Source: Straminergon stramineum (Eukaryota > Streptophyta > Bryopsida > Hypnales > Calliergonaceae). From it: 64,000 nucleotides of DNA. Every line of letters starts with the position of its first letter. The first letter of the stretch is position 1. Shown in pieces: positions 22,616-34,150 of this stretch. Under the pieces are notes generated by a model. It worked only from the letters and a program-made list of their open reading frames with translations. It was not told the DNA's origin and did not search any database. The stretch covers positions 20,648,501 through 20,712,500 of the forward strand of contig OY987268.1 in the NCBI GenBank assembly GCA_963920665.1. The letters run 5' to 3'. The position numbers and the translations under genes are program-made.

Positions 22616-25165
22616 TTTCATTCCCTGAAATAGGGACAAAAACATGGGGTGAATGAAAAAAAGTCACAAACGACAAAGCATGGGGTTGACTTGGCTACTA
22701 ACATTAGATTATTTTTAGCCTCCTACGAATGAGAAGCAACAGAGGTTTGGATCTCCTGAATGAAAAACGACAACAGGCTTCGCGGTAGTGGTACGAGCAA
22801 TTAGAAGACAATGTGTGGAAAAGGCCTATCTTGTACTGCAAGGCTAAAAAAGTTTGTAATATAATATAAGGTAAATAAATGTCTTTCTTGTGTGGCAAGG
22901 CTATGCACTACCCATGAAGTTCCTTTGCATTTTGAGCCCAAAAAGAACACATGCAGACATACTAACTGAAGGTACAAAACTTGGACAAAAATAATGTAGA
23001 AAGGTAAAAACATAACATTTTGGTACAGTTATGTTGTAAACGTGCAGAGGGGTTCTTTTCTGTAGGGGTAAAGAGAAAGTAAAATATTGTTGGAGACTTC
23101 ATGTCTTCATTGGTGGCCATGCCATATGTAATTACAAAAAATAACAAAATTCTCCTTGAAAATTGAAGTAATTTGTAGCAAATTCAGGTAAAATCAAATT
23201 TGTATTTTCAAATTTATACTATTAAAATAGATAGTTTGGTTGGTTGGATTTGTTTGTTTTGTGACTTATGTGGGGATCTCTTAGGCTATTAGGTCAAGAA
23301 GGGCATATTTAGTAATGATGGAAAGCCCTTGTGGATGCGGGAGTGCTTGAAGTAAGTTTTATCGCATGCTAACTAATGGAGGGATATTGAATTTGGAAGG
23401 TTTTATAAATTGAAAAATGGTTTCCAACTTGGGCGTGCTTTGTCCTGTGGGAAAGCCCTCAGCATGGATGTAGGATCTAGGGCTTTTTCTCATTTTTTAT
23501 GAAGTGCCAAAGAGGCAATATGAAATGTTATAGTGGTGCTCCAAATTACAACATTCATCCACATATTGGATGTATAATATATTTTTCATCCACAATTTGG
23601 CGATTTCATCCAAGTTTTTTGACATATTTTCTGGCATTTTTTAGCCAATTTATTTTTTCTGGTGCAATCTAGTACAAAAAAGCCAAAAAAAAAAAGCCTC
23701 AACAGGATCAAAGTGATTTTTGTGGCATATTGATTGGCAAGCTAGGTGAAAGATATTGAATTCCAAAGTTTTTATTGGCGATGAAAATTAGAAAATTAAT
23801 TGTAGAGAATTATCAAGTCTTTGAGCTCAAAGGTTGACAAGTTAGAAAAAACTTTAGAGGTTGCAATGTTGCACCATTTCTTTTACTTTTACTTGCAATA
23901 AATTGTTTGTCATACTATTTTTGTATACCTAACAAATACATAGAAAAAAAAAAAAGCTTATTAAATACAAAAATTGATAGTGCACATGGACTTCATTCTA
24001 ATCCAAGTGGTTTCATATTCAATTTTGAACCTTCATAGAATTAGTTACAAAATTTTTAAGTTAAAATACAATCGTCACTAAAAATGACCACCTCCTGAGA
24101 TGTATATGAGTGGTACATTAAAGAAAACAAAATATACCTCTATGTCATGATTTGTTTTTAGAGCTGACTACCTTATTCCATTTCATCATCTCCCACTGGG
24201 TGCAGATTTTCTCAAGAATGTAGCAAGAAATATGATCAAAGTTTATAAATTCAAACTCCAATCCAAGATTTTGTAGTATGGTAGAACCTCCCATGACCAG
24301 CCAAGACCCGTGGTCAATATGTAGGTAATGGGAAATTCAACAGAGAGATGACAGATATTAACCATTAGTTTTCTGGTTTTCAACTATCTTCTAGCCATAA
24401 CTGGTATGACACATGTGCTTCGTTTTCAGAGCCAAATTAGTCTTTAAATGAGCAGTGATGGAAGAATCTTCATATTGGAGATGGGAGCAGGCCAACTTTT
24501 GGCTTCTAAAATTTATAACAATATGAGTTTAAGGAAAAATATTATGAAAATTCGATAACGTCTATCATTTCTATTTCTCTACATGGCAAAAATTTAACAA
24601 TGCCTTCTACTACTCCAGATCATGCACAAAATGCTTAAGTGGCTGGTTATGGGCGGTTCTACTCTATGATGTATTTCGTTTTTTATCACGGACAACACTC
24701 GATCTGTACTAGCAACCAGGCTTGAGGTCATGCAGTCTGTGCATACCAAATCCAATCAAAACAAATCTCCAATGTGGAAATTAAAGGATGGCCAACATTG
24801 GCAGCGGAAGTTGGTCCATCATTCTTGTTCAAGTAACTACCAAGTCTAAGCAGTTTTTGTTTTTGTTTTTTTTAAACGAATGAACCAATTCTAAATTCCT
24901 TTTGTTTTGAAACAAATACACGATTCCCATTGAAATAAGAACAGTGCACAAAACCAGAGGAAAGGACCCCAGCGAGCATTTTTACATTTTTAGAGTACTA
25001 ATCTGTGAAAACCAAGCCAAATGCAAACACCACTCCCCCACCAAGTGACCAATTCTAAGTTTCAAAGCTAACCCTTTAATGCCCAGGTCATTTTTTTGAA
25101 ATTTTGCATAGTTTGCTTACATATCTGTATAATTACTATATTATTGACCTTAATTGGTTTAAGCA
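22616..25165. repeat. Non-coding stretch including family H copy H1 (about 23490-23700)
   Basis: About 23490-23700 resembles about 61440-61735: both have TTTTTTATGAAGTxCCAAAG, TGAAATGTTA or TAAAATGTTA, ATTCATCCAxATATTGGAT, TTTTTTGACA and a run of C or A before a GAGCCT or AGCCTC. The rest is AT-rich without a recognisable gene. A motif CTAACCCTTTAATGCCCAGG near 25069 looks like one more left end of a TTAA element but has no sure partner. Confidence 0.45.
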
Positions 25166-25397
25166 TTAACCCTTGAAAGGCTCTTGAGGTCCCTCTATAC
25201 AACATGTATTTAGCTTTATAATTCTTCAATTGTGGTTTAATATATGTATTATGATACATCTTTATATACATACTATCATGATCATTAATGTACTTTGTAC
25301 TAAAAAAAATTTGGTGAATTTTTTTCTGATCGAATACCACCAAATTCATAATATATTATACGGACACAAAGGGCTTTTAGGCCCTTTTTAGGGTTAA
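25166..25397. mobile_element. 224-bp TTAA miniature element
   Basis: TTAA at 25166-25169, then CCCTTGAAAGGCTC; the other end reads GGCCCTTTTTAGGG and is followed by TTAA at 25394-25397. Inverted termini are CCCTTGAAAGG and CCCTAAAAAGG. Non-coding and AT-rich inside. The right TTAA is directly followed by family C copy C3. Confidence 0.65.
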
Positions 25398-27055
25398 AGG
25401 ATGGGGCTAGGGTGCTTTTCAAGAGAAATTGTAAAAATTGTCATTTTTTGGTGTGTAGGACGATATTGAGAATAAAAACAATTTCCTTAACACCAAGCAT
25501 ACAAAAGTTTCATAAAATATTGTGGCAAAGTGTAGAAAAATTTCAGCCAATTTGATAGCATAGAGTTCAAGATTATAACATTTGAAGTGAGAGAAAAAGT
25601 ATTTTCTAGCTTGCTAGTAAGGGTTAATAGACATCAAACCTTCTTAGAGTGACATTTTTCCTCTACTCAAAATTGAGACTCTAACCATTAACCGCTAAAG
25701 TTCCTTGACTATGTTTTCACCAAAAACATTCCCAAACTGCCATTTTTAGCACAAGTACCAAATTTATGAAAAAAAACATTTTTGAACACATGTTACCCTA
25801 GGATCTTGTAGTAAATTTTTTTGAAAAGATGTGGAAAAAACTTCAGAAATTTCCACCATGTGGATTGTAAGATATTAACATTTGAAGTAACAAAAGTCAA
25901 TTTTTTTGCCCTTCAAAAAATCAGGCAACAACACTTCAGAAGGTCACATTTGTATGAAAAAATGTCCAAAATGGTGGTGCATCTTTGGATTCATTCTTCA
26001 AGGCAAGTTCACTATGTTCTTGAAAATTTTTGAATCCTTTGGAATTGTACAACATATAGGAAAAAAATAGTAAGTAGAAAGAAGTAGAGAATAATTCAAA
26101 ATACTAAATTGTCAAAAATTTAATTATGGAATTGAAAAATGCCAATCCCAATGGTTGTAATGTTGTAATAAACAATCTACATCCTATGATTTTATTTTTT
26201 CAAAAAATATTAAAAATTGAGTTAAATAAAGGACTTCAAAGTTTATTTTAGAGGAGAGATTCTATAATTGCCCGCAAACTAAAATTCCTCATAACTTTCA
26301 TCTCATTGATCAAAATGGATTGATTAAAAGCTTTCCCCATATACATAAATCTAGGAAACCAATTTCAAATTTTTATTTTTGAAAAAAGTGATTTTTTCAG
26401 ATTTGCCCAAGCTGCCTGAGTTGAGAGAAAAACAACATTTTGCATCATAACTTTTCACTTGTATACTCAAATGAAATGAAATTTAGCATGCATGGAAGAT
26501 ATTCCTCGTTCACACCTTGTAAAAAATTTCAGCCTAAATAAGTCAAATCTCCACTCACAAGTAAGTTAAATCACCCTACAATATGAAAAGGTTAAGTATA
26601 CTAGCAATACACTAGTCATTTCTTGTGCAATGAGGAAAGTTTTTACTTGAAATCCAAACATTGAAAATTTAGAGACAAACATTTCTGAATGTATGGAAAA
26701 AATTCAAGAACTTTGAGAGTGTAAATTGCAAGGTAATAGCATCTGCAGTAAGAAGAATTTTTTTTTCAAACTTGCATGGTAGGGTTAGTAAAGTTTTGAT
26801 TCCTCTTGGAGTGAGATTCTTGCACCAAACATTTTATTTACTTTTGCAATTGCAAACTAAATCATGTTAGTTATATAAATGCTAATTGTCAAAAGTAGAT
26901 GAAGAATTTAGCAAAAGATGTCCTAATTACCCAAATTGTTTAGAGAGTATAACTTCTGATCCAAACATGCAATTGGAATTATTTATTCTTGTGTCAAAAT
27001 TTAGAAAAAGTCTATTCAAAATTGACTTTGTGTGAACCTACTTGAGATTCATTGG
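25398..27055 (+). mobile_element. Family C element, copy C3, interrupted by family A copy A4
   Basis: The first part (25398-about 25687) matches the beginning of C1 (44871 on): TCAAGAGAAATTGTAAAAAT, then ATTTCAGCCAATTTGATAG, then AACATTTGAAGTGA. The last part (about 26576-27055) matches the rest of C1: GGTTAAGTATACTAGCAATA, CACTAGTCATTTCTTGTGCA, and GATGAAGAATTTAGCAAAAG. Between them lies an inverted family A copy that begins at TTAA 25688-25691. The right end of C is worn. Confidence 0.55.
25692..26575 (-). mobile_element. Family A TTAA element, copy A4 (inserted in C3)
   Basis: Reverse copy of the family seen complete at 35833-36773. It begins, after TTAA 25688-25691, with CCGCTAAAG and soon TTGACTATGTTTTCACCAAA, the reverse of the A2 right end. 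It continues with TTTGAAGTAACAAAAG, TTGTACAACATATAGGAAAA and GCCCAAGCTGCCTGAG. The far end near TTAA 26576-26579 is strongly decayed. ORF 25821-26033 inside is not a recognisable protein. Confidence 0.6.
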
Positions 27056-27289
27056 TGGAAACGTGGGTTGCATATACTACAAAAATGACTACGAGAAGAC
27101 CCACTAGTAGTCAAATTTATCATGTAGGTCCTCTCATGGGTCATTTATCTAGTCTAAATGGCCCAAGCTTCCACTAGTGATTCATGGGAATATTGACCAC
27201 ATACTTGGTTCTTTAGGAGTGAAAGACAAATAGTGGATTCATTGCCTTATCCATTTTTCTAAGGTGGAACAACCCCTTAAGGTCAAAAG

Positions 27290-27992
27290 ACCCATGGTAG
27301 ACACCTAGGGAATGATCCCACTACGGATTTTTTTCAATAAATGAGAGTTGGACCACAATCAATGTCTTAGGTGATAGAAATGGAGTGATTAGTGACCTCA
27401 ATAGGAACTTCCAACTTTTTTAACAAATTCATTATAGGAAGTGGCTTTTTTAAGCCTTTTGCATTAGAAAATACTCTAACTACCAATAGAGAAAATTTCA
27501 GCCTTTTCGAGGGCCATTTGATTGCATACAAATGTGCAAATGAAGAAAAAACCAGCATAAATTTTGTTACAAAGAATCTTACCAATTTGTATTGGCTTGT
27601 GTGCCCTATTGAATTGACAATTAAAATTTTATTTATTTACCATTATTATAATTATTTTAGAATTTTTATTTCTTTCACTATATTTGCACATCGGCCAAAA
27701 GTCAAATGATTCTCCATAGGGCCTAAATTTTTCTAATGTTAGGTGAGTAAGATGAACATTATGGATGCATTTTTTGTTGGTTTGGGGTTTGTCTAGAGAC
27801 TCTTTTGGGCCATGATGGGCAGCACACTTTGTCAAAAAAATATAATTTCAATTGCTCTCTCCATTTTTCACACTTGTCTTTATGTGGAGAAAAAAATAAA
27901 AGAATTGAGCAATGGTGTGAGGGCAAACTCCTCATTTTGACCACAATGGTCTGTTCTAATTTACATCAAAAACCTCAGAGGTTAGTATACCC
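27290..27992 (+). repeat. Family I element, copy I3 (degenerate)
   Basis: Shares with I1 (28475-29007) GGTAGACACCTAGGGAATGA, TCAATAAATGAGA, ATGTCTTAGGTGATAGAAAT, TCTAGAGACTCTTTTGGGCC and TTTCAATTGCTCTCTCCATT. It seems to carry extra sequence between about 27480 and 27730 compared with I1. Ends are not well preserved. Several short ORFs cross it, without known domains. Confidence 0.5.
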
Positions 27993-28474
27993 AAAATTGA
28001 CACCATGTACCCTATACAAAATTAGATTCTACAAAATTTCATTTTTTTAAACCTGGAGTTTATTCCAAGTGAACCAAGAATGCAGAATGTCATTTTTGTA
28101 AAATAAAAAGTACCACATATCAATTTGTGAATGTTGTGAGGTGATATGAACCACTGAGAATTTGATGTAGAAACTCAATTTCAGCACCTAAGTGCTGAAT
28201 TAGACCTTCACTTAATGTATTATAGTTGGAAGTTAATATTTGATGTCCTTAAATATAGGATTATGATACATGGTGTTAGATTTTTTAGATTGTTGGGTTT
28301 TTCTTTTCTTTCAAAACAAATGAAACAAAATTTCATATATTTTTGGTTTGGAATACTCTTATCCAACGCTAAATAGTGAAATTAGGACTCATGAACCTCC
28401 ATGTAAAGTAACTTTCTTGAGGTAGGGCCTAGAAACCTAATTGTTAAGGCAACCTAATATTTTGAACACTATTT

Positions 28475-29007
28475 AAGGTACACCAACCTATGACAAGCAA
28501 ACTGCCCAATCTAGACACCTTGGAAATGACCCATTACAATCTCACATCACACCATGACATAATTTTTCTAATAAATGAGATTAGGACTTCATTAGATTGG
28601 TTAGTGGCCAAAACCAATGCCTTGGGTGATGGTGATGGAGTTATCAATGACTGCTTTAGGAACTTCTACTTTTTTAGTGTAAATTCACTACAAGAAGTGA
28701 TTTTTATATTCCTTTATGATGTGGCCATGTTAGAAAATGTTGTAGCCATGTCAAGAAACAGTAGGTGGTAAGATGGCCATTGTGGATGTTGTTTTTGTTT
28801 GTTATGAGGTAGTCTAAAGACTTCTTTGGGCCAATTAGTCATCACACTTCAAAAATTCATAACAAATTCATACTTTGTCAAAAAAAATTAAGTTCAATTG
28901 CTCTCTCTATTTCACACATTTCTCTTTCTCCCGAAAAAATTAAAATTTTTTTCAATAATGTCAAGAAGGCAAACCAACCATTCTACATGTCATAGGTTGG
29001 GTTACCT
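28475..29007 (+). mobile_element. Family I TIR element, copy I1
   Basis: About 533 bp. Left end AAGGTACACCAACCTATGAC, right end TGTCATAGGTTGGGTTACCT: inverted termini of about 20 bp. ORF 28490-28771 inside is not conserved as a protein in the other copies. Copies: I2 54604-55980 (with insertion), I3 about 27290-27992, I4 about 31390-31800 inverted. Family E copy E2 starts immediately to the right. The target duplication is not clear (TA on the left, AA on the right). Confidence 0.65.
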
Positions 29008-29788
29008 AAGGGAGGCAACCCATTCCTAATCACCACCCCATCATGGCAACATAGGGTGGAGTAGTTTCTATCAAGAGGTGATTAATGTTGGCTCACTTCG
29101 TGGTGCAACCGTGGCGGATTATGATTGGCTATAAGACTCTCAATATAGCAACCAACCCATGTTAGATTTTGCAACCATTCTTTTGTCGAAAATAGGAAGA
29201 TCTATATGACCAGTAACCAATGTGGGTGGAACCGAATCTTTAGCTAAAAAATTTGTAATAATTCTATTTTGAAAAGTAAAAATCTGAAAAATTATGGAAA
29301 TCTTATGAACTCTATTTCTACACATGGGAAAATTTCCCCACAATTGAAACCACCTTTGGAGATATGTGTATTTGCTTAACCCCTGAGCACCCAGAGTGTG
29401 TTTACCGAAATCCACACCTTTTAGAATTCATTCTAATCAATTTGCCACCCAAAATGAGATCCACAAAAATTGACCGTATTGATCGGTAGTGAAGACATGC
29501 TTGGAGCTTTGGGGAAAAGGACAAATGATTTCACCGTATCTTTGAAAAGATTATAATAGGCCCTTTTAGGTTTGTTGTCTAAAAATGTAAAAAATGTTGC
29601 CAAGGACTTGTTCCTCTAGTTTGCTGTACTATTTCCCACCATCAATGGAAATTGTCCATGTGTTTCAAAAAAATAAAATAAAATAAAATAATAATAGTCA
29701 AACATGGCAACCTTTCATTTTTGGGAGGCCAGATTTGAGGATCTGGGGGGCTCAGGGGTTAAGTGGTCAGAAGTGGGTTGCCTCCCTT
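29008..29788 (+). mobile_element. Family E TIR element, copy E2, split by a TTAA element
   Basis: Left end AAGGGAGGCAACCCATTCCT; right end GTGGGTTGCCTCCCTT. Body matches E1: GATTGGCTATAAGACTCTCA, AATAGGAAGATCTATATGAC, GAACTCTATTTCTxCACATG. Near the right end the sequence TTTGCTTAA is broken by the element at 29380-29758 and resumes with TTAAGTGGTCAG. Confidence 0.75.
29376..29762. mobile_element. TTAA-flanked element inserted in E2 (piggyBac-like ends)
   Basis: TTAA 29376-29379, then 379 bp from 29380 (CCCCTGAGCACCCAGAG) to 29758 (GGGGGGCTCAGGGG), then TTAA 29759-29762. Inverted termini CCCCTGAGC. Removing the insert and one TTAA restores the arrangement of E1 (single TTAA 3643-3646) and of E4 (53401-53404). 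Non-coding and GC-richer than its host. TTAA duplication and CC(C) termini are the signature of the piggyBac superfamily; the class is inferred from ends only. Confidence 0.8.
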
Positions 29789-30987
29789 AGTGTAAGAAAG
29801 ATACATTGGTTTCACAGTCAACTTTTGCATGATGGGATTGCACGTGCCACGGCCTAACCAAACGAATTGTCAGCACCCTCCTTACAAGTTGCACTTTAGG
29901 CATGAACAAAAGCAACAACAACAGAAGAGCTTGACTTTGATTCACTGATTCACCAAACAAAACTCCATTTCAATTGTTTCTTTCAAAGTCGATCTCTGGT
30001 CACTAGCACTGAATGAAAGCCTTCTCCAGCCCCGGAGCTTCTTCCAATGACATATCCTCCAGTGGAATACTCAAGATTCCTCCGCCAAAGCCGGATTCAT
30101 CATGTCCCATGCAATTGGACCAAACTTGTGAAAATTCCAAAACCTCCAAAAACTTTTGAACAATGTCAACCCACAAGGGTACATCACGGGAAACAAGCCC
30201 CCGACGTGCGGACAAATGGACGGACGTTTCATGCAAGGCGATCGATTTTCCATGATGTCAAGCTACGTGCACTAGTTTCAAATATATTAGGCACCGGACC
30301 GAGGAAGATGTTGCTTTTCAAATTTGGTCATTGGTTGGTCACAACTGCGATTTCTTCACTCACATAAATTAAATTGGGTACTTGTATAAAAATCACAATC
30401 ATGCTACTTTTAAATTTGTACAATTTCAGGTTCTCGAGTTCTCGAGTTCTCGAGCAGTGTAGACAGCTCTGCGCCGCCAAAGACTTGGCTTGGTATGTAC
30501 TGTACTGTGCATTTTATGTAAGCGGTGTTGTTTGAAAAGAGAGTTTTTGCATACTCCGGTAGTCAGTAAAGTAAAGTGATTCTACTATGACTTAGTGGTG
30601 TACTTAAGTTCATGAAAGTTCCGAGGATGACTTTGGTTTTCTCTTCTCATCACATGTGTAACTCGTGTGGGCCGCACGGTACGTAATTTTTTTTTACTTT
30701 TTATCTTTTTTGACACAAATGAAACAAAATTTCAATGCAAAGAAGGAAAGTTACACGGTGGCCAACCACATACGAATTTTTTTCAAAAAGTTTCAACGGA
30801 GTTTAGTGTATTATTGTATGTTAGTACTGGGTAGAGTAGGTGCTTTGCTTCATGGAACTCATTTAATTCATTGGCATATAAGGTACGTGTACCTAAAGGA
30901 GACATTCTCTTAATTGTGACACCTATCTTGAAATCTTGGACTACTATAGATAGGTGTCACAATTGGGACTTTGGGAGAGTGTCGTTT
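29789..30987. other. GC-richer patch with simple repeat; no sure gene
   Basis: About 29990-30260 is much GC-richer than its surroundings and carries overlapping ORFs on both strands (see the separate entry). At 30432-30455 the unit TTCTCGAG is repeated three times (GGTTCTCGAGTTCTCGAG...). About 30945-30987 is related to about 12010-12050. The ORF at 30665-30913 is unrecognised. Confidence 0.4.
30003..30236 (-). pseudogene. Unrecognised exon-like ORF (possible gene fragment)
   Basis: 77 codons. The peptide has a protein-like composition: GLVSRDVPLWVDIVQKFLE, then SQVWSNCMGHDESGFGGG, then an acidic tail PLEDMSLEEAPGLEKAF. GC content and codon use differ from the neighbouring AT-rich DNA. I do not recognise the family. 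A plus-strand ORF at 30047-30367 overlaps it; one of the two is a shadow. It may be a captured exon, a dead gene remnant or chance. Confidence 0.3.
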
Positions 30988-31315
30988 CACTACAACAAAA
31001 CTTGGTAAAAAGAATTCATTCACGATTGACTGTAGTTCTTTTGACCATTGTTTTGCACAATCCCAAAATGACTACAAATTTTTCTTTTTGGATTTTCCAC
31101 TAGATTTTATTTTTTAAATTGGCATGGGATCATGTAATATATCATTGGAAAGGCCTTTCCAATAATACATTGCACAAACCAAAATTCAAAAAAATAGAGT
31201 GAGAAATCCAAAAAGAAAAATTTATAGTCATTTTGGGACTACGCAAAATGGTGGTCAAAAGAACCGCATTCAATTTTTGAGTGTTGTGGATTTTTTTAAC
31301 AAGTTTTGTTGTAGT
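30988..31315. mobile_element. CACTACAAC-ended palindromic element
   Basis: 328 bp. Left end CACTACAACAAAACTTGGT, right end AACAAGTTTTGTTGTAGT. The arms are inverted repeats over most of their length: GACTGTAGTTCTTTTGACCA ... TGGTGGTCAAAAGAACCG, and CAAAATGACTACAAATTTTT ... AATTTATAGTCATTTTGGGA. The outer ends resemble CACTA-type termini. The flanks GTGTCGTTT | ACTTTTAGGTGCACATA correspond to GTGTCTCTTTTGAGTGCACA near 12035-12055, an apparent empty site; the duplication is about 3 bp but blurred. Confidence 0.65.
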
Positions 31316-31389
31316 ACTTTTAGGTGCACATACCTTAATATAGTTTATGGGAAACCAACTCATGACAAGGAGAATGACTATTTTGCCCT

Positions 31390-31800
31390 ATTGGCATTGT
31401 TGAAGAATTTCAATTTTTTTTCTCATGTAAAGACAAATGTGAGAAATGGGAAGGACAATTGAAATTTTCTTTTTTTGGACAAAGTATAAAGTTTTTATGA
31501 AGTTTTGAATTGTCTTTCCCAATTGACCCAAAAGAGTCTTTAGATCCCCCCCAAAAAAACCAACAAAAAGTGTATCCATAATGGTCATTTTACTCACCTA
31601 GAGCAATCACAATATTTTCTAACATGGCCACATCATGAAGGCTTATGAAAGTCACTGATTATCATGCATTTACTCTCATGACAAAAGGTAGAAGTTCTTA
31701 TTGTAGTCAATAATCACTCCATCACCATCATCCAAGACATTGTGGCCACTCACTCAACCTAATGTAGCCAAAATCTCATTTCTGGAAATTTTTTTGTCAC
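31390..31800 (-). repeat. Family I element, copy I4 (inverted, degenerate)
   Basis: Reverse copy of the I1 body: GACCCAAAAGAGTCTTTAGA, AATGGTCATTTTACTCACCT, CTAACATGGCCACATCATGA, ATCACTCCATCACCATCATC, and GTGGCCACTCACTCAACCTA. The end near I1's left terminus is not clear. Confidence 0.55.
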
Positions 31801-33603
31801 AATTTGATGCAAGACAAGAATGGGTCATTCCTAAGGTGCTTGTGATGGGTCTTTTGCTTTTAAATGGTTGGTTTACCTTGTCAGAGGTTCTACTAAATCA
31901 TAACATGACAACAATATTTTCAAGGAGAAAAACACATTATCTACCAAATGTTGCTTTGCTAGCACTTTTATAGTTTTGGTTATTTTGAATGGAACAAAAA
32001 ACCAAATTGAGGTTTCAAGGCAACCATGGTTGGTAGGAGGAAGACTACCTGTTTAAGGCTTATGCTAATGATGTGAGCTCTTTGATGAACCAAAAGTATG
32101 CATATACATAGGCATTCAAGATTCAATAAAACATATATCCATATATATAATTGTCTCAAGGCTCATGACTCTTCAATCATTTCATATGTTTGATTGGAAC
32201 TAAAAAATATCATTTCTATGGATAAATTTCACATTTGTAACAAGGATCAAGAAAGTGCTAGAATACATTATATAGTGATTGATGGAACTCGATCTCCCCA
32301 ATAATAAATTAGAGGAAAAACTATCTTTTTTTTCCAAGAGGGGGCCATGAAGCCATTCAAAGGGCTCAAAATGTCTTTTTCAAAGTTTCAAGGTTATCCC
32401 CCCCTTGCAAAGCATTGACCTACTTATGGATGGAAAATTAACAAGTAGAAATCACAAAATAGTGAGTAGTAGAAGGCCACAACAATGATGACATTGGGGT
32501 CTATTTTGAGTCATAAGGAAGCTTCAACTTTGTAAGAGGTTGATTTTTTAGTCAAATTTCTTTTAATTCAACTTCTAACTTGAGCAACATTTTGATTTTG
32601 TAAAGATATTTGTTTAGTATGAGCCTCATACAATTTACACCTTTGAAATTTTATTATTATTTCATTGTACATCAAAAATCTATGGAAGTACTTGCATTTT
32701 GCTTCCCCATGGTGCCCTCAAAAGCTTATAATGCAAGGGCAGGTTCATCTACTATATGAGTTACCTAAAACAAGGCTTCCGGTAAGAGCACAAAATTTCT
32801 GAAAGATCCTAAAAGTTAATTTGTGAACGTGAGTCTTTTGAGCCTTCAAGTTGATAGTGGCAAATGTGTACTCCCTCTGTCTCAAAATAAATTGGTGGTA
32901 CTCCAACTAGTTTTCCACTAGAGACCATGAATTTATTTTGAAAGAGAGGTCCGTAGTCTTAAAGTTTTTTTATATTGGTGCAATGTTACATTAATATCAA
33001 GGAGTTCTTTCCTTTAGCCATAGGAAACATGTGGAATCTACACTCTTTTTAACCCTTTAAGGACAGACTGTTGACTGTGGAAATCAACCCTTTTGGAACT
33101 GTGCAACATCATCCACTTTAAAAAAATAAGAAATACTCATTGGAGGTCAAAGTGTTGTGGAAGATCTCCCTTTTCTTCACAAAATTCCAAGGATGAATAG
33201 TTGCAATTATATCCTACATAGAGAGATTCTTTGTCATTCATCGGACACTAGACATCCAATTGTTGAATTTAGGGGGGGGGAGGGGTCATGTTCCATACCC
33301 TCTAGGAGACACCAAATCACCAAAATGTAACCATTATTCTCTCCTGTTGTAAGAACACAACAATCAAGAAATGGTTGCATATTCCAGAAATGGCATAAAG
33401 GCATAAAACATCAGATGATTATACCATGAATGAAAATGTTGTGCAAATTGACAATTTCTTGATAATTAAAATTTCAAATTAATTTTTAGGAAACATCTTA
33501 GATTAAATACATTGAACTTTTAATTTAATTGATGACAACTAGGATCTATTGCTATGTACTAGGCTTTCAAATTTATAAGAAGAGATAAAGAATCATATAA
33601 ACT
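31801..33603. other. AT-rich non-coding stretch
   Basis: Apart from the short Stowaway-like element (separate entry), no gene or repeat end is recognised. A lone TTAACCCTTTAAGGACAG motif at 33049-33066 looks like a TTAA-element left end with no partner found. A G-run (GGGGGGGGGAGGGG) lies near 33272. Confidence 0.45.
32869..32955. mobile_element. 83-bp Stowaway-like miniature element
   Basis: TA at 32869-32870, then CTCCCTCTGTCTCAAAATAA; the right arm AATTTATTTTGAAAGAGAGG ends near TA 32954-32955. Matches the plant Stowaway terminal pattern CTCCCTCxGTxxCAAAATAA more closely than the 21391 copy, but the right end is slightly eroded. Confidence 0.7.
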
Positions 33604-34150
33604 TTAACCCATAAAGGACCAAATTGCATTTTTTAGCAACATAGCAATTTTGGGCAGCTTACTATGAATTGAATTTTTATTATTTTCCTTTGAAATTTTT
33701 ACACATCATGTGCTCACAAAGTAGCTTTAAGGTGCAACAATTTTCATAACTTTCAACTACATGGTTAAGAAGTTATTGCATGATATTTAATTTCTAATGT
33801 TTGGTAGGTAACTTGGGCAGTAAAATAAAGAAATTTTAATAAATAAAAATTTGAACTTGGTTTCAGAAATATATATATATATATAAAGCTTTGAATCATT
33901 CCATTTTGATTAGTAAGATGAAAGTTATGAGGAGTTTTAGTTTGTGGGCACTTATGGAATCTCTACTTTGAAATAAACTTTGAAGTCCTTTATTTAATTT
34001 AGTTTTCAATATTTTTGAAAATAAAATAAAATCATTGGATTGAGATTGTTTATTACAACATTTCAACCATTGCTATTGGATATTTTCAATTCTAGAACTA
34101 AATTATTAACAATTTAGTATTTTAAATCATACTCTACCTCTTTCTTCTTC
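33604..34150 (+). mobile_element. Family A TTAA element, copy A1 (3' part lost)
   Basis: TTAA 33604-33607, then CCCATAAAGGACCAAATTGC. It matches A2 through AACATAGCAATTTTGGGCAG, ATGTGCTCACAAAGTAGCTT, TAACTTTCAACTACATGGTT and AAACTTTGAAGTCCTTTATT, and stops matching near 34150. An (AT)n run at 33868-33884 lies inside. Confidence 0.65.
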
